NCBI GenBank assembly: GCA_012934845.2
Contig: WNNJ02000715.1
Location: 1 to 64,000 of the forward strand
Length of the DNA stretch: 64,000 nt
Source of the DNA: Pomphorhynchus laevis
Taxonomy: Eukaryota > Acanthocephala > Palaeacanthocephala > Echinorhynchida > Pomphorhynchidae
Direction of reading: 5' to 3'
Below, piece after piece: positions 42,846 through 53,929 of this stretch. Both the position numbers and the translations under genes were made by a program. Below the pieces are notes generated by a model, which did no database searches, had not been told where the DNA came from, and saw only the letters and a list, made by a program, of their open reading frames with translations. How positions within the stretch are numbered: position 1 is the first letter of the stretch; each line of letters begins with the position of its first letter.

Positions 42846-44125
42846 TTGTTTTTGTTTTTTTATTGCATTGTAAGACATTATAAGCAGCATCGCGAGGAGG
42901 CGTAAAAGCCCTTTTTGTTAATAAAACACCAGATTATTAAATATTTGAAAATAATATTATTATGTAACGTGTCAAATAAGTATAACTTTTATACTTATTT
43001 TAGTTTGCTATAAGCATATGAAATAAAATAACTCATTGTAAAATTTTTAAATAAATAAACTGTTTATTCTAAATGACTTCATTTAATTATTTTCTTTGTT
43101 CAGAATTAAAATTATGTAAAAAAATTATATTCAAGGCAAACATTGTAAATTTTATTAAAAAATATAAAAATTATAAAAATTTATAAGTAAAAATAACAAT
43201 TAGATTGTTTTAACATATAATTTTAAAATATACGATATTATTATTTTTTATTAATTATTTTTAATTTAAATTTATTTTTTAATTAAATATTTGAATGCGT
43301 TTTTTGTTTTTAAATGTTTTGCAGTGCTTCTTTAAATTTTTGATCAAAACTATATAAATTTTTTACATATACCATGTCATTTGAATGCAAAATAGAACTG
43401 TCTACTGCTTGATATTATTCGAAAATTACATAAATAATGTTTTTATTTTGAAATTTCTTGTTTGGTTCCTTTAAATTTGCATATTTGCATATATTTCGAT
43501 TGTTTTTCCTAGAGCTTCTTTGGAAAGTAGTTCTAGTTTCGTTTCAATACAAAATGTGGAGACTTTAATCGTGTATTCAATATACAGCATTAAAATTAAT
43601 CAATTTGAGCCATGATTATTCTGAAAATTGACTAATAATCGAATCATCGAGTAATCGAATAAATCAAATCATTAAAATTCTGAAATTTTAAAATTAAAAG
43701 TATTTAGTTAGACATGTTACTTATTAATTCACTTATTAGTAAAGCTTTCTTGTCAGGAATATACGTAAACTCAATATGCGATAAAACAAAACACGATTTT
43801 ATTAAACCGAAGCTGAAGACGTGCGTTGTGAAGTGTGTAAATAAGGCTCTAATTAAACAATTTGTACTATATTTTATGGTATTATAAAATATAGTATACT
43901 AATTGTTCCATTTTATACTAATTGTTGTAGCTAATTAATAATTTAGTCGAAAGTTAAAAATTTAAGTTAATCCAAAATGCGATGTTACAAATAATTTTAT
44001 GATATTTTTGAAAACCTTTGAAATGAAAAAACGAACTTCCCTTACGAAATCCGTTTCGCCATCATTTTGACTTACAACGGGATATAATTTTTATTATTTA
44101 ATGCAAATAGATGACGTATACTTAC

Positions 44126-45203
44126 GGCAAAAAATTTTTTCGCATGAAGCTTTGCTTTGATAGTTATCACGATCCATACTGTAAGCGCATATAGGTATCA
44201 TTTGCTCGCAGAGCTTTTCGTTGGCGACAAAAGTCATGTTCTGAGTAACAACGCCGTTTATAACACTGGGTTTACTTACTTTGCTACCAGGTGGCAATAT
44301 TGAAAAAATTGATTTCTCATATGAAACCTCTCCGCACGGAGGCTTAGTAATCGTAATCATTGTATAAGTTTTCCCAGGGATAAACTTTTTATCGTCGGGC
44401 TCGATTTTGATTGTTGTCTGACCACGTTCCCCACACTTCAATTTTGCTGGTATAAGTAACATTAAATTTGAACTTTTCGATAAAAATGCACCAGTAACTT
44501 TATCTCTTTCTTCTAATACGAACATAACTTTAAAATATGTGCCATTCTGGGACGGTGGAAAGTTTGTGGTCAGTGTACAGTCTGAGTTAATTTTTACGTA
44601 TTTTGTGTTGTTTAAATTATCAACACTATTACATGTTTTGCAGTCTTCGTTAGGCACTGGTTGTTTGCATATCAGTTTATCAAAATCCGGGTCGAATACA
44701 TTGATTCTACTAGTTTCTTTCTTACCGATTGGAACTCTTAGTGCTGGTGGAATGAAAACTCTGGGTATTCGATTAAGTTTTCCATCTGATCTTAATGTTG
44801 AATTTAATGAAAACGTAACATCATATGAGCCTTCCTTTCGTCGATCAACAAACGGAATCCAACAGCATCCTTGCAAATAGTATTTTATTAATCTATTACA
44901 TGGAACAGTATCATCCCTAACCATTTTTACTGTAGATGTCTCATCATTTGTCAGTTGATCGCATGTAAGGTGAATGATTTGCCGTGTCGGCTCAGGGTCA
45001 AATCGCTGATATGACGATTTTAACGCCTTTGAAGGATTTGGACATTCTTTTTTCGCAAAGGTTGAATGTGTCTGCCAAATTTGCGTAAGTTCAACACGGG
45101 CAACACAGTTATTATTTTCATGTTTTACAAGTTCAATATTAAACATCATCCCACGCAAATGATCAGCGTTAACCATAGTTATGCTTAGCATAATTTCAAA
45201 GCA
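44126..45203 (-). CDS. Ectodomain exon of a type I membrane protein
   Basis: A 1,078-base exon from an AATTTAG acceptor (AG at 45205-45204) to the donor TTGCC|GTAAGT (44126/44125). It starts in phase 0 and ends in phase 1, fitting the next exon. The ~359 residues carry a patterned extracellular domain: YYLQGCCWIPFVD, a polar strand with LRSDGKLNRIPRVFIPPALR, INVFDPDFDKLICKQPV, EDCKTCNS, DCTLTTNFPPSQNGTYFKVM, then CGERGQTTIKI, FIPGKTYTMIT and KLCEQMIPICAYS. I recall this pattern (CCWI, R.DG..N..P....P, D.D.D...C, EC..C) from large families of uncharacterised invertebrate membrane proteins. Function is unknown. The signal peptide must lie in an upstream exon above 45203 that I could not find. 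Confidence 0.82.
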
Positions 45204-46004
45204 CTAAATTTATACAATTAAATATTCATGAAATACTTTGTAAAATATCAATCAAATAAATTTACGAAATAATTATTATTGATATATTTTTCCTGACTTC
45301 TAAATCAAATTATTGATAGTTTCTTGATAAAAAGTTAGCAAGAAAATCATATTTCCTAGACATATAAAAAACATAAAAAACATATGTGTAAAAGCATATA
45401 GATTGCAAGACTGAAATAAAGTAATGATTTTCATAACTTTTATGGTAATTTATGCTTTGAAAGCTTTTAATTTTCCAAATAGAGCGAAATGATTTATGAA
45501 TTCGATTAAATATTTTGCTTTCTCCCAGTAAAAACAATGGAGAGAGAGTGTAAAACCACTCGCACTGACTTTGTTCCTTAAAAATCATATACCAGTATTA
45601 TAAACATGCCAGTATTAATTTTGATAACTTACAATATAATTTTAAGTGCTTTAATTATTTTTATATTTTATTAAGATATACAGAAAGGGTTTTATATAAG
45701 CTAATCTTTATTAGATTTTTAATTTCGTTCTTATGGCAGTAAAAGCTTATACCTTATTTCAGAAAATAAGGGATATCTATAAGCTTATCCTATTATTTTT
45801 TTACTTTTAAAATTAATTAAAAGTCTACCTATATATTATTATTTAGTTAATATTCTACCCATATTTATGTTAAATATACATTTATTGATGTGTTTGGTTA
45901 GTGTATATTTTTATTGTTATTATTAACATTTATTGTCTGATTATAGTATTTTATATTACAGTAACTGTCGATTATACAACTTTAACATTTCGCAGTATTC
46001 AATA
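45204..46004. other. Upstream intron or spacer of the membrane protein gene
   Basis: AT-rich. A 92-codon minus frame at 45310-45588 has no recognisable domain and no clear splice context, so it is not called. Confidence 0.45.
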
Positions 46005-46565
46005 AATCTTTGATTTATTGAACAAAGGATTTCTTTAGAAAAACTTATTATATTTACACAAAGATTTTTTTGCTCATTATCTCTTAATATTTCTAATTGT
46101 TCATATATATATACTTATCTTTTTTAATATCTTTAACTTTATTTTTCTTATTCCTTTAATCACCATGACTTCTTGGCTTGCGTTTAACCGGATTATTATA
46201 ATATAGTTGTTTATTATGTACTATACTACTTCTGCCAATTCCTTGTACCACGTCATTCAATCCTAATGAGTACATGGAATTAAGCGTTTTAACCAAAAAA
46301 ATCTTCTCGTTCTAATAGTTTTTTATTTAATATTGATATGTTTTCGTCGATAATATGTTCTAAAATAAATAAGTTACAGTTTTTAATATCATGTCCTATT
46401 AATCTCATATGTTTATGAAATATAGTTTGACTATTATGCTGTATATTATATATGTTGCCTAAACCTAGTTTTTAACATTTGATATGTTTTTCCTATATAT
46501 TGCAATCCACATGTACATTGTATTAGATACACTACACCTGCGGTATTGCAGTTACACTTATTATT
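46005..46565 (-). pseudogene. PLE-A GIY-YIG endonuclease domain, second copy
   Basis: On the minus strand: CNCNTAGVVYLIQCTCGLQY, then IGKTYQMLKTRFRQHI in a single frame, so the GIY-YIG core is cleaner here than at 24585-25135. FHKHMRLIGHDIKNC, FILEHIIDENISILN and KLLEREDF follow, and the closing segment is recognisable in other frames. The C.C plus GVVYL..C.CGLQYIGKT layout is the cysteine-flanked GIY-YIG of Penelope-like elements. The homologous 3' UTR extends to 46005. Confidence 0.85.
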
Positions 46566-46589
46566 AATATTTAAAACTATTTTGCTAAT

Positions 46590-46870
46590 AGTTTTAATTT
46601 AATATTGCCTTATTTTCTTCGATAATATGTTCTAAAATAAATAAGTTACAGTTTTTAATATCATGTCCTATTAATCTCATACGCTTATAAAATATATAAG
46701 ACTAAATATATTTGACTATTATACTGTCTATTGTATATATGTTGCCTAAACCTAGTTTTTAACATGTAATACGTTTTTCCTATTTTTTTGCAGTCCACAC
46801 GTGAATAGTATTAGATACAAGACACTTGTGGCATAACAGTTACAATTATTATTGATATTTAACGAAATAC
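46590..46870 (-). pseudogene. PLE-A GIY-YIG fragment, third copy
   Basis: Repeats part of the neighbouring copy on the same strand: an ATAATATGTTCTAAAATAAA block, TTATATTTTATAAGCGTATG-like and TATATGTTGCCTAAACCTAG, through the cysteine-rich entry. It is more diverged and shorter. Two partial copies in tandem again fit the PLE habit. Confidence 0.7.
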
Positions 46871-46913
46871 GCGTGTTTGTCGTATTACTTACGATACAAT
46901 TGTTATTATTTAT

Positions 46914-47265
46914 AACATCACAAACTATACAATTTTTCTGTTAAATTTAAAAGATCTAAAATTAAAATCTTTAGTACTTACGTATTTTTCCAAATACGTA
47001 AGTACTATTTTTGGAAAAATACGTAAGTACTTGGAAATTAAGTACTTTTGTAAGTACTTTAATTTTCAAATTTTTAAAATTTAAAAAATTTTAAATTTTT
47101 AAGAAAATTTAATATTTTAAATTTTTATCTAAAACTTTTTCAAATGTTTTAACAATTTATTTTATTTAATAGCAAATGATGTTATAACATCACAAACTAT
47201 ACAATTTTTCTGTTAAATTTAAAAGATCTAAAATTAAAATCTTTAGTACTTACGTATGTTTCCAA
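46914..47265. repeat. Direct repeat with a 20-bp palindrome
   Basis: A ~78-base segment (AACATCACAAACTATACAAT to TACTTACGTATGTTTCC) occurs at 46914-46997 and again at 47186-47263. Between them, TACTTACGTATTTTTCCAAA (about 46977) is followed by its reverse complement TTTGGAAAAATACGTAAGTA (about 47015), able to fold into a long stem. Origin unknown. 47266-49889 is AT-rich with a GC-richer patch at 47360-47470 and no recognised gene. Confidence 0.75.
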
Positions 47266-49889
47266 TCTGGTTGTGTACATGTAACTTTTAAGTCATAATA
47301 TTTTACGTTGCTTTTTCGGTGTTGCCACATACTTAGTTTAGTAAACTAAGACTAAACTTACAACATGTCATCCAGCAGCATCTGAAAGGGAAAGGGGGAA
47401 AGAAAATCACCTCCACTCCACGTGATACCGATCTAGATATTGGCCATCTACAGATCTTTAAAACGTGATTACGTGAAACAGTTAACATTTTAAAGTGTAA
47501 ACACCTTGGGACGCAAACTCCTCTCTTTTTTCAAGATAATTTATTAGAAACAGAAAAAATAAATCAAAATAATTTGATAATATAACTGAGTCTATGTATA
47601 AAAAATAATAATACCATTATAATAATGTTATTTTTAATAAGATTATCAAAAATAATAATGTTGTATGCAGAATACATAGTTTCAGTATTTTTGATAGAGG
47701 TCATATTACCGGGAAAAACAAAATCCATAGGTCAATAATAACATGTCAGTAGAACAAATCAGATCTGAAAAATCAGTTATATAAAATCTTATATAAAAAT
47801 TATATTAATTATATAATAAATATTAAATAATCGATATTTATTAATAAGTCTTGGCAAGCAAATTTTTGGTTCAGCTTTTATTTACAAGCTTGATGTATAC
47901 ACAATTAGTTACAAATAAGATCGATTTTTGAGTGTGTTAAGGTCATTTTTATCTTTGAATATAAGACTATAAACGCTATAATATTTTTCTAAAGCTATTT
48001 TAAAAGGCATTTATAATGTAAAAGGTAGCTCTATAACACTGTTAATTATACAAGCAACTTTGATAAATTGAGATTGATGTTTTGCTTAATCCTTACCAAA
48101 TATATTATCAAAGAGTGTGTTTGCATTTTGTTGAAAGTCTAACAGCCAAAATTATATATTCAATCAAAGTATGACAAAATAATATTGTCATGGAAACAGA
48201 AACAATAGGGTGAAATTTTGAAATAATGCAATTAAGATAACTAAACTGAAAAAATTAAACTACTTTTAATAGTAATTGCTAAAACTAATGATCTAGTATG
48301 CAAGATTGAAGAGAATAATCGACGTGATATTTTATTTTTTTTAAATAACAAAAATAATTATTAACTGGTATAAAACATTAATCTTAACTATAATACTTTA
48401 ACCTTTGTTAGATTATACAAAACAGTGGGTTTTGAGCCATCCTAATTATAAAGATTTGTAACAAAGCACAATACGGCATTTCTATACAAATATATCTTAA
48501 TCAAGCTACATCTCAGATGTTAACTTTCAAACATCTCGTTTCTGTGAATGGCATGTGTAAGCGAATTCTTCCGTGTTTATACTGACTCATATTCGAAAAA
48601 GGTCACAATATTTGAAAAGCTCCTGATATCATCATCTTAATATCATATCTTGATATGGATACTCACAAAATTTGACACTTTAATATATCAAAGGAAACAA
48701 ATAATAAAAAAATCATTTTAATCGAAAATATAAATATATTCGACAGCACTAATTCTTATCTTCCCCATTAATACAATTGATTTGGTCAAAACTCAAAGTT
48801 CACAATAAACAGAACGTCCATTTTGTGCTGCTGCAGTAGTTGCTGGGCTAAAAATTAAAACCGTACTTAGATTCCTAGAGAAAACTGTAACAGCTGTCAC
48901 AAGTTATGTGCGAAGCATGTGGTAATTAGACAATTATCAGCATGTAAAAAATTAAGGGACAAACCCTTAGATAATGCCTTTAGTGTCAAAAGTTGAATTC
49001 CCAACTGGAGATTGCAGAAAGAATTATTAATTTTAAATTAAAACAATGTGATAATCGAGTACTTTTGAACAAAACAAACAATGAATCAGGAAACATTCCA
49101 AGCAACAATTATTTTAAAATCAATTAGCAAAAATCATTTTGATATTTTAGGAATTTTAGAGGTAATTCTGTTCAGAATCCTGAGCAAAAATTTTTGGAAA
49201 GTGTGAAAATATTTTCATTTTTATTAATTTAAAACGATAAATTTTAAAAACAACTAAGTTACAACTAAGTTACGATTTTTATTTATTAATAAATACTTTA
49301 TTAATATAATTTTACTATTATTTTTAATTGTTCGTGTCAATGATGTTACTTTAGAATATAAATTTATTTAACAAGTACTTCCGAATTATTTCGAAAGTAA
49401 ATGCATAAAACTAATTTTTTAAACCTTTTAATTAAATGCTTATAAACACATGATATAAAACTAAAAATAATGTTTGGCTAATTAAATTGATAATAAATAT
49501 ATTTTTTTGTAAATTGATAATAAAAATTAATATTTATTTATTAGATTAATAAATTTGTGTTTAAAGATGAGATAAAAATAATAACTTCAGAATATAACAA
49601 TTTTTATCGTTAGAGAGATAAAACGGTGAATAATTGAATATTGACGGTGAATCGATTAACTAATTTTAATGTGCCCTCTTCCCGGGATTGACGAATTCAT
49701 TAATAACTATCTCAATTCCAATTTTCAGTCAACTAGATCTTTAGAATGCTTAACACCAAATACTAATTTAGAAGAATGAAATACATTAGCAAATTTTCGT
49801 TTATATCAATTAAGGCACTTACTGTTCATTTTCAACGACGTAATGGTTTATTTCCATTATTGCATTGTTAACGAGTAAAATAATCTTTA
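47266..49889. other. Long AT-rich spacer
   Basis: Nothing coding recognised. A short GC-richer patch lies at 47360-47470. Short inverted repeats occur but no structured array. Confidence 0.55.
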
Positions 49890-50026
49890 TTATGTCAACT
49901 GACCACTTATCATGACATTATTCGCTGGCGGGTTGAGGAAGATACGTTGCTTAGAAAAAGGTTTCACTTTGATCCTACTAGAGTGACCTTCATTCAGGTA
50001 GCCATCCAACTCTTCCTTGTGATAGA
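49890..50026 (+). mobile_element. LINE-A copy split by LTR element, left part
   Basis: Matches LINE-A just after the endonuclease (the GAAGATACGTTGCTTAGAA block and AGGTTTCACTTTGATCC, as at 37200-37245) and stops at a CATCCAACTCTTCC stretch. The same copy resumes at 56878, on the far side of the LTR element. Confidence 0.85.
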
Positions 50027-50172
50027 TGTAATGAATGGGCTGTTGCATTTGTGTGTAGCATTTACGCTTACACATCAGACATGCCGAATCGCTGCAAAGT
50101 TTGCAACAGTTTAACGGTGCCTTTGATATCTGTGATTCGCAGTGCAATCGTACAAATATAAGACAGTATCAT
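50027..50172 (+). repeat. 5' LTR, left part
   Basis: Starts TGTAATGAATGGGCTGTTGC; its counterpart in the 3' LTR starts at 56710. The LTR continues at 52674 after the LINE-A insertion. The left part is longer than in the 3' LTR because of length differences in the middle. Confidence 0.8.
50160..50172 (+). repeat. 13-bp target-site duplication (left)
   Basis: ATAAGACAGTATC, repeated exactly at 52674-52686, flanks the LINE-A copy inside the 5' LTR. Confidence 0.9.
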
Positions 50173-52673
50173 AATAATAAAGATTTTCTTAATAAAAAAT
50201 AAAACATGGTGAAAAAATAAATAAATAAATAACAGGTCCGTTACATAAAATCCAAGGAAATGGACAATACTGCAAGTGAAGTCTTCTTCCATGATCACAG
50301 TCTCAAATCCAGGAAGATCTGAGCCCCCCCACAACCGATCCAACACGCCGCTTTCCGACTGAACCACCCGGGGTCTTTCACCCCTCCCCCCAAAGAATCA
50401 AGTCGGTGCGGACAATGCTGGGTAAATGAGAGATGAGGAGCATAATAAACCTTAGTCTTTGCTCAGGGGGACGTCCTCTCGAAAAGAAAACTAATCCCGA
50501 GATAGCCTAAGTGCTTCAAAGGCGCACCTGGGTCATCAGGTGCGCCTTTGACATATGCTGAGCCCGTTTCAGGGCCCACCTAGCTTTCTTCAGGGTACGT
50601 TTGAGTCTATCCAGGTCAGCGTTTGCCGACCAGTTCACCGTAACGGTAAACCCCAGGTATTTTACTCGACTTGTGAAGGTAGGGATGGGTTCAGAGGCAA
50701 ATATGGAGGAGAGCGCAGAGAGTGCTAATCTCTTAAGTTTTTGCTTTGTAGCAGGGGTGCACTAAAAGACAACCGCCTGCGATTTGGCGGAGTTTAAAAT
50801 AAGATTGGATATGGGTAACTGGTCTTTTAATCTTAAAAAGAAACGGCTGATGTCAAAGACTACGTCTTTACACGTGTGTCCAGTGAACAGGGCTGTGGTG
50901 TTATCAGCGTACACCACAAGACGTTGTTCGCGTTTAAATATTTTGAATAGGTTAATAGAGGCAGCAAGATATAAGATAGGAGAAAGTGGGGATCCTTGAG
51001 GTACACCCGTATAAGGGTAGAACTGACGCGCATCAGGGTCGTCTTCATAATAAAATCGCTTGGTGTACAGCAGTATCTCAACCCTGTTCACAATTTTTGC
51101 GGGCAACCCGGGGGACCTGAGAGAAGAGATCACAAAAGGGATGGAGATGCGGTCGAATGCAGTATAAAAGTCAAGGAAGACAGCCACAACAAGACCTCGG
51201 CTATTATCTCGACAAAACTGCTCCACATCACCAACTGCTAAATGGACCGAGCGACCTTTGACGAACCCATGAAAACCTAAAGGGATCAAATTACGCCTAC
51301 TTAAATGGTCGCAGATATTACGCGCAAGCGCTTTTTCGTAAATCGACAAAAGGGCATTTTGAATCGAGATGGGTGGCAGATCTGTAGGGCATAAGCAGGA
51401 TTTTTTCTTATTAATAAAAACACGCTTACTAATATTGATGCCTGCTACATCGGATGGGAAGGCTAAAAGCATTGTGACGGCCACCTCTCTTCTCTGATCA
51501 GCTGTCAAAAGCTGACAGACCTTAGAAGAAAGTGAAGTGACAGATTTGGAGGTGCCCGGGAGTGGACTACAGGAGTTAAGTATATCCGTAACAGATAGAT
51601 CCTAACTCCTGAAGTTACACCAATGCGGGATTGGTTGAGGGGATTGAGTGGCTCCATAGTTGTGTATGGCTAGTGACTCCTATAAAACTTATTCATGACG
51701 TTTCTTACTTATCCAACCCAATACCCTATCCTTCCAACACACAAACTTCTCCTTCTTGAAAACTTCCAAAAGGAAGACTGAGAAGGGTTAGGACGAGCAA
51801 TACTCGCCCTATCCCTTCCCAGCTGGAATCTATATCTAGTACTCCAGTATTCATTCGAGAGGGCCTGTCTGGCGGAAGCAGAGAGATTAGGAAGGTTCAG
51901 CAATTTGGCTAGGACCTTGAGTTTTGTCGGAGTGGGATTGAATAAGCGGCCTTTATAGGTAGTCGATAGAATCGCGGTAGCTTGCGAAAATAGGTAGGTA
52001 TAAGGTTCGGTTAAACTCTCATTTCCTATTTTGGGGAAGAATTGGATAGCCGCCTGAAAGAAGGCCACTTTGATCAGATCAAAGTGAAACCTCCTTCTAA
52101 GCAACGTATCCTCCTCAATCCGTTAACGAATAAGGTCATGAGAGGTGGACAAATGTTGACGCGACTGCTTCGTACAGAAGGGTTTAAGCAACCACCTCGA
52201 GTGAAGCAGTATAATGTCGAGGATAGAATTTGTAGATGTGCAATGAAAGGTAGCGGAGTGTGGTTTGTAAATAAGATAACCGTTCCTAGCTCTGCGAAGT
52301 GCTGCTTTGATCCAACTACCATTTCTGTTGTTGAAGTCTCCAAGTATTAAATCATAGCCGTTGTCAATAATACCATCTAGGAGGTCACGGTTCTTGTGAA
52401 TTTCCACTGGACGAATGTAGACATTGGCTAGACTGAGGCGTTTACCGTTCTTACTGAGTGAAACTACCAGACAAGACAGGGCTGGACATGAGTAGTTTAG
52501 CAGGGGGGAGGACCTTAAAGAGCACTTTATTAAGGTCAAGATTCCTTGAGATGAAGAGGAGTGAGGAGGGGTTATGTGCGGAGTATAGTGGGAACATATA
52601 TGCTTTGGAATAAATTGAGTAATGTTCTGGGGGAGACGGATAGACCGCGTCTCCTGAAGGACTATAACATCTG
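50173..52673 (-). mobile_element. LINE-A copy inserted in the 5' LTR
   Basis: A 2,501-base insertion on the minus strand, 5'-truncated just before the endonuclease (starts CAGATGTTATAGTCC at 52673) and ending in a CTTTATTATTAT tail at 50173, bounded by 13-bp target-site duplications. It is very similar to the copy at 31795-34170 and carries longer uninterrupted RT. With both ends defined, it documents a LINE-A insertion event clearly. Confidence 0.93.
50762..52620 (-). pseudogene. LINE-A ORF2 (endonuclease and RT)
   Basis: The endonuclease spans frames at 52539-52123 and neighbours: LANVYIRPVEIHKNRDLLDG, YDLILGDFNNRNGSWIKAAL, NSILDIILLHSRW. The linker is at 52104-51709. The RT frame 51508-50762 is open for 248 residues: VTMLLAFPSDVAGINISKRV, LPPISIQNALLSIYEKALAR, FHGFVKGRSVHLAVGDV, VVAVFLDFYTAFDRISIPF (motif A), GVPQGSPLSPILYLAASINL (motif B), LVVYADNTTALFTG. 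The catalytic YADD is YADN here, so this RT would be inactive even apart from frame breaks. After 50762 the C-terminal region continues in other frames to about 50520. Confidence 0.88.
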
Positions 52674-52753
52674 ATAAGACAGTATCTATAAACGTTTAAT
52701 AGTTTTTTCGTTGTACGTTGGTTTAAAAACAAGCTTCATACATGTCTGTTACA
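52674..52753 (+). repeat. 5' LTR, right part
   Basis: Begins with the duplicated ATAAGACAGTATC, continues CTATAAACGTTTAATAG and ends GTCTGTTACA at 52753, matching the 3' LTR end at 56877. It is followed by a ~45-base copy of the LINE-A flank (GGGAATGAGAGTCTTACC to about 52797). After that, TTTGTTACA and an ATTGGCGACTAGGG stretch look like an LTR end and primer-binding site (52800-52822). Confidence 0.8.
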
Positions 52754-52819
52754 ATAGGGAATGAGAGTCTTACCAAATTTAATTTCTTCCTCTTTCCAAT
52801 TTGTTACAATTGGCGACTA

Positions 52820-53900
52820 GGGTGATGGCTCAAACGAGGTTAGTGTACATGATCTTTTTACATTGGTTTACAGGCAACAAAGGAATCAGAGTGCGATCTT
52901 CGATTTATTTCAGCGGACATTATCATCAACCGCTAATAACGGAAGTGGGTTAAACACGACAAATAGTCATCGAACAATACCCTAATTTCGAGTAGTACAG
53001 CAGCGATGCACAAACTCGGGACAATTATTATAATCAGGTGCAAATGCATTTTAAGGCAAATTATGTTGAAGATGAAATAAAGAATGTGCTAACATGAATT
53101 GGTCCGCACAGATACAATTTGATTGCTGATAGTTTGGCAGTTAATGATTTGGACCAAATAAACTTTACTGAAATTATTCAGAGATTGAATGGCTCTTTTT
53201 ATAAAGAATCCTACATTGTAATGGCTCGATATGGTTTAAGTAAATTGGTAAAGAACATTGGTGAAACATAAAATGACTTCATCGCACGTTTAAAAAAACA
53301 GGCGAAATAATGTCATTTTTTCAACGATAAAATAACTAACGAAGAGGAAGTAACAAATGATCGAATTAGGGATGCAGTCATTTTGAAGATTCAATCAGAA
53401 TCATTGCGATTACAAATCTTGTAGATGAAAAATCCTGATTGGCAGGATGTTTTGAAAAAGGTTAATATGCATGAATGTGCAGATAATGCGGTAAAGTGTA
53501 TTCAAACACCCACCAGTCAGAATCAAAAGCCGTTTCGATTTGAATTCGACACATGGGCATCGCTGTCAATAATACAACAGTCAATATGGATGCAAATATG
53601 GAGGTCGATATTACGAATATGTGAAGATTACGAACATATGAAGGAAGTGCTTTAATTCTACTGGGTGTATGTGACGTTACAGTCGAGTACATGGAACAGA
53701 ATCTTGTTTTACCAGTAATTGTCGTAGAAAATCAGGATACGCAACCATTGTTTGGAATTCCATGGATTTTAGCTATGACCTTCGGCATGCCGCCTGTTGT
53801 GTTATTTTGTCAAAGAAAGCTGAGTGCACTGTAAACAATTTAACACAATGGGAACGAAAATCTTAAATTATCCAATGTGTTGGGTAAATATGGCGTCATA
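52820..53900 (+). pseudogene. LTR element gag and protease region (fossil)
   Basis: Gag-like and aspartic-protease-like coding remains of the Gypsy-type element. The protease-like stretch lies at about 53540-53810, where the family pattern of a catalytic-site segment, a middle C...Y block and an LFGIPWI-type end is recognisable. The region is broken and listed as a fossil only. Confidence 0.65.
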
Positions 53901-53929
53901 TTTAGTGATGGCATAGGCATCATTAAGGA

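Larger units (their letters stand above)
40650..44125 (-). other. Intron of the membrane protein gene
   Basis: A 3,476-base intron with GTAAGT donor (44125 downward) and TTTTAG acceptor (40651-40650). It holds the 154-bp tandem array, the LINE remnant at 41750-42845 and AT-rich sequence. 42850-44090 shows nothing recognisable. Confidence 0.8.

Noticed and set aside
45310-45588. Additional exon of the membrane protein gene
   Set aside because: The 92-residue frame has no family pattern and no convincing splice sites. An ORF of this length can arise by chance at this search scale.
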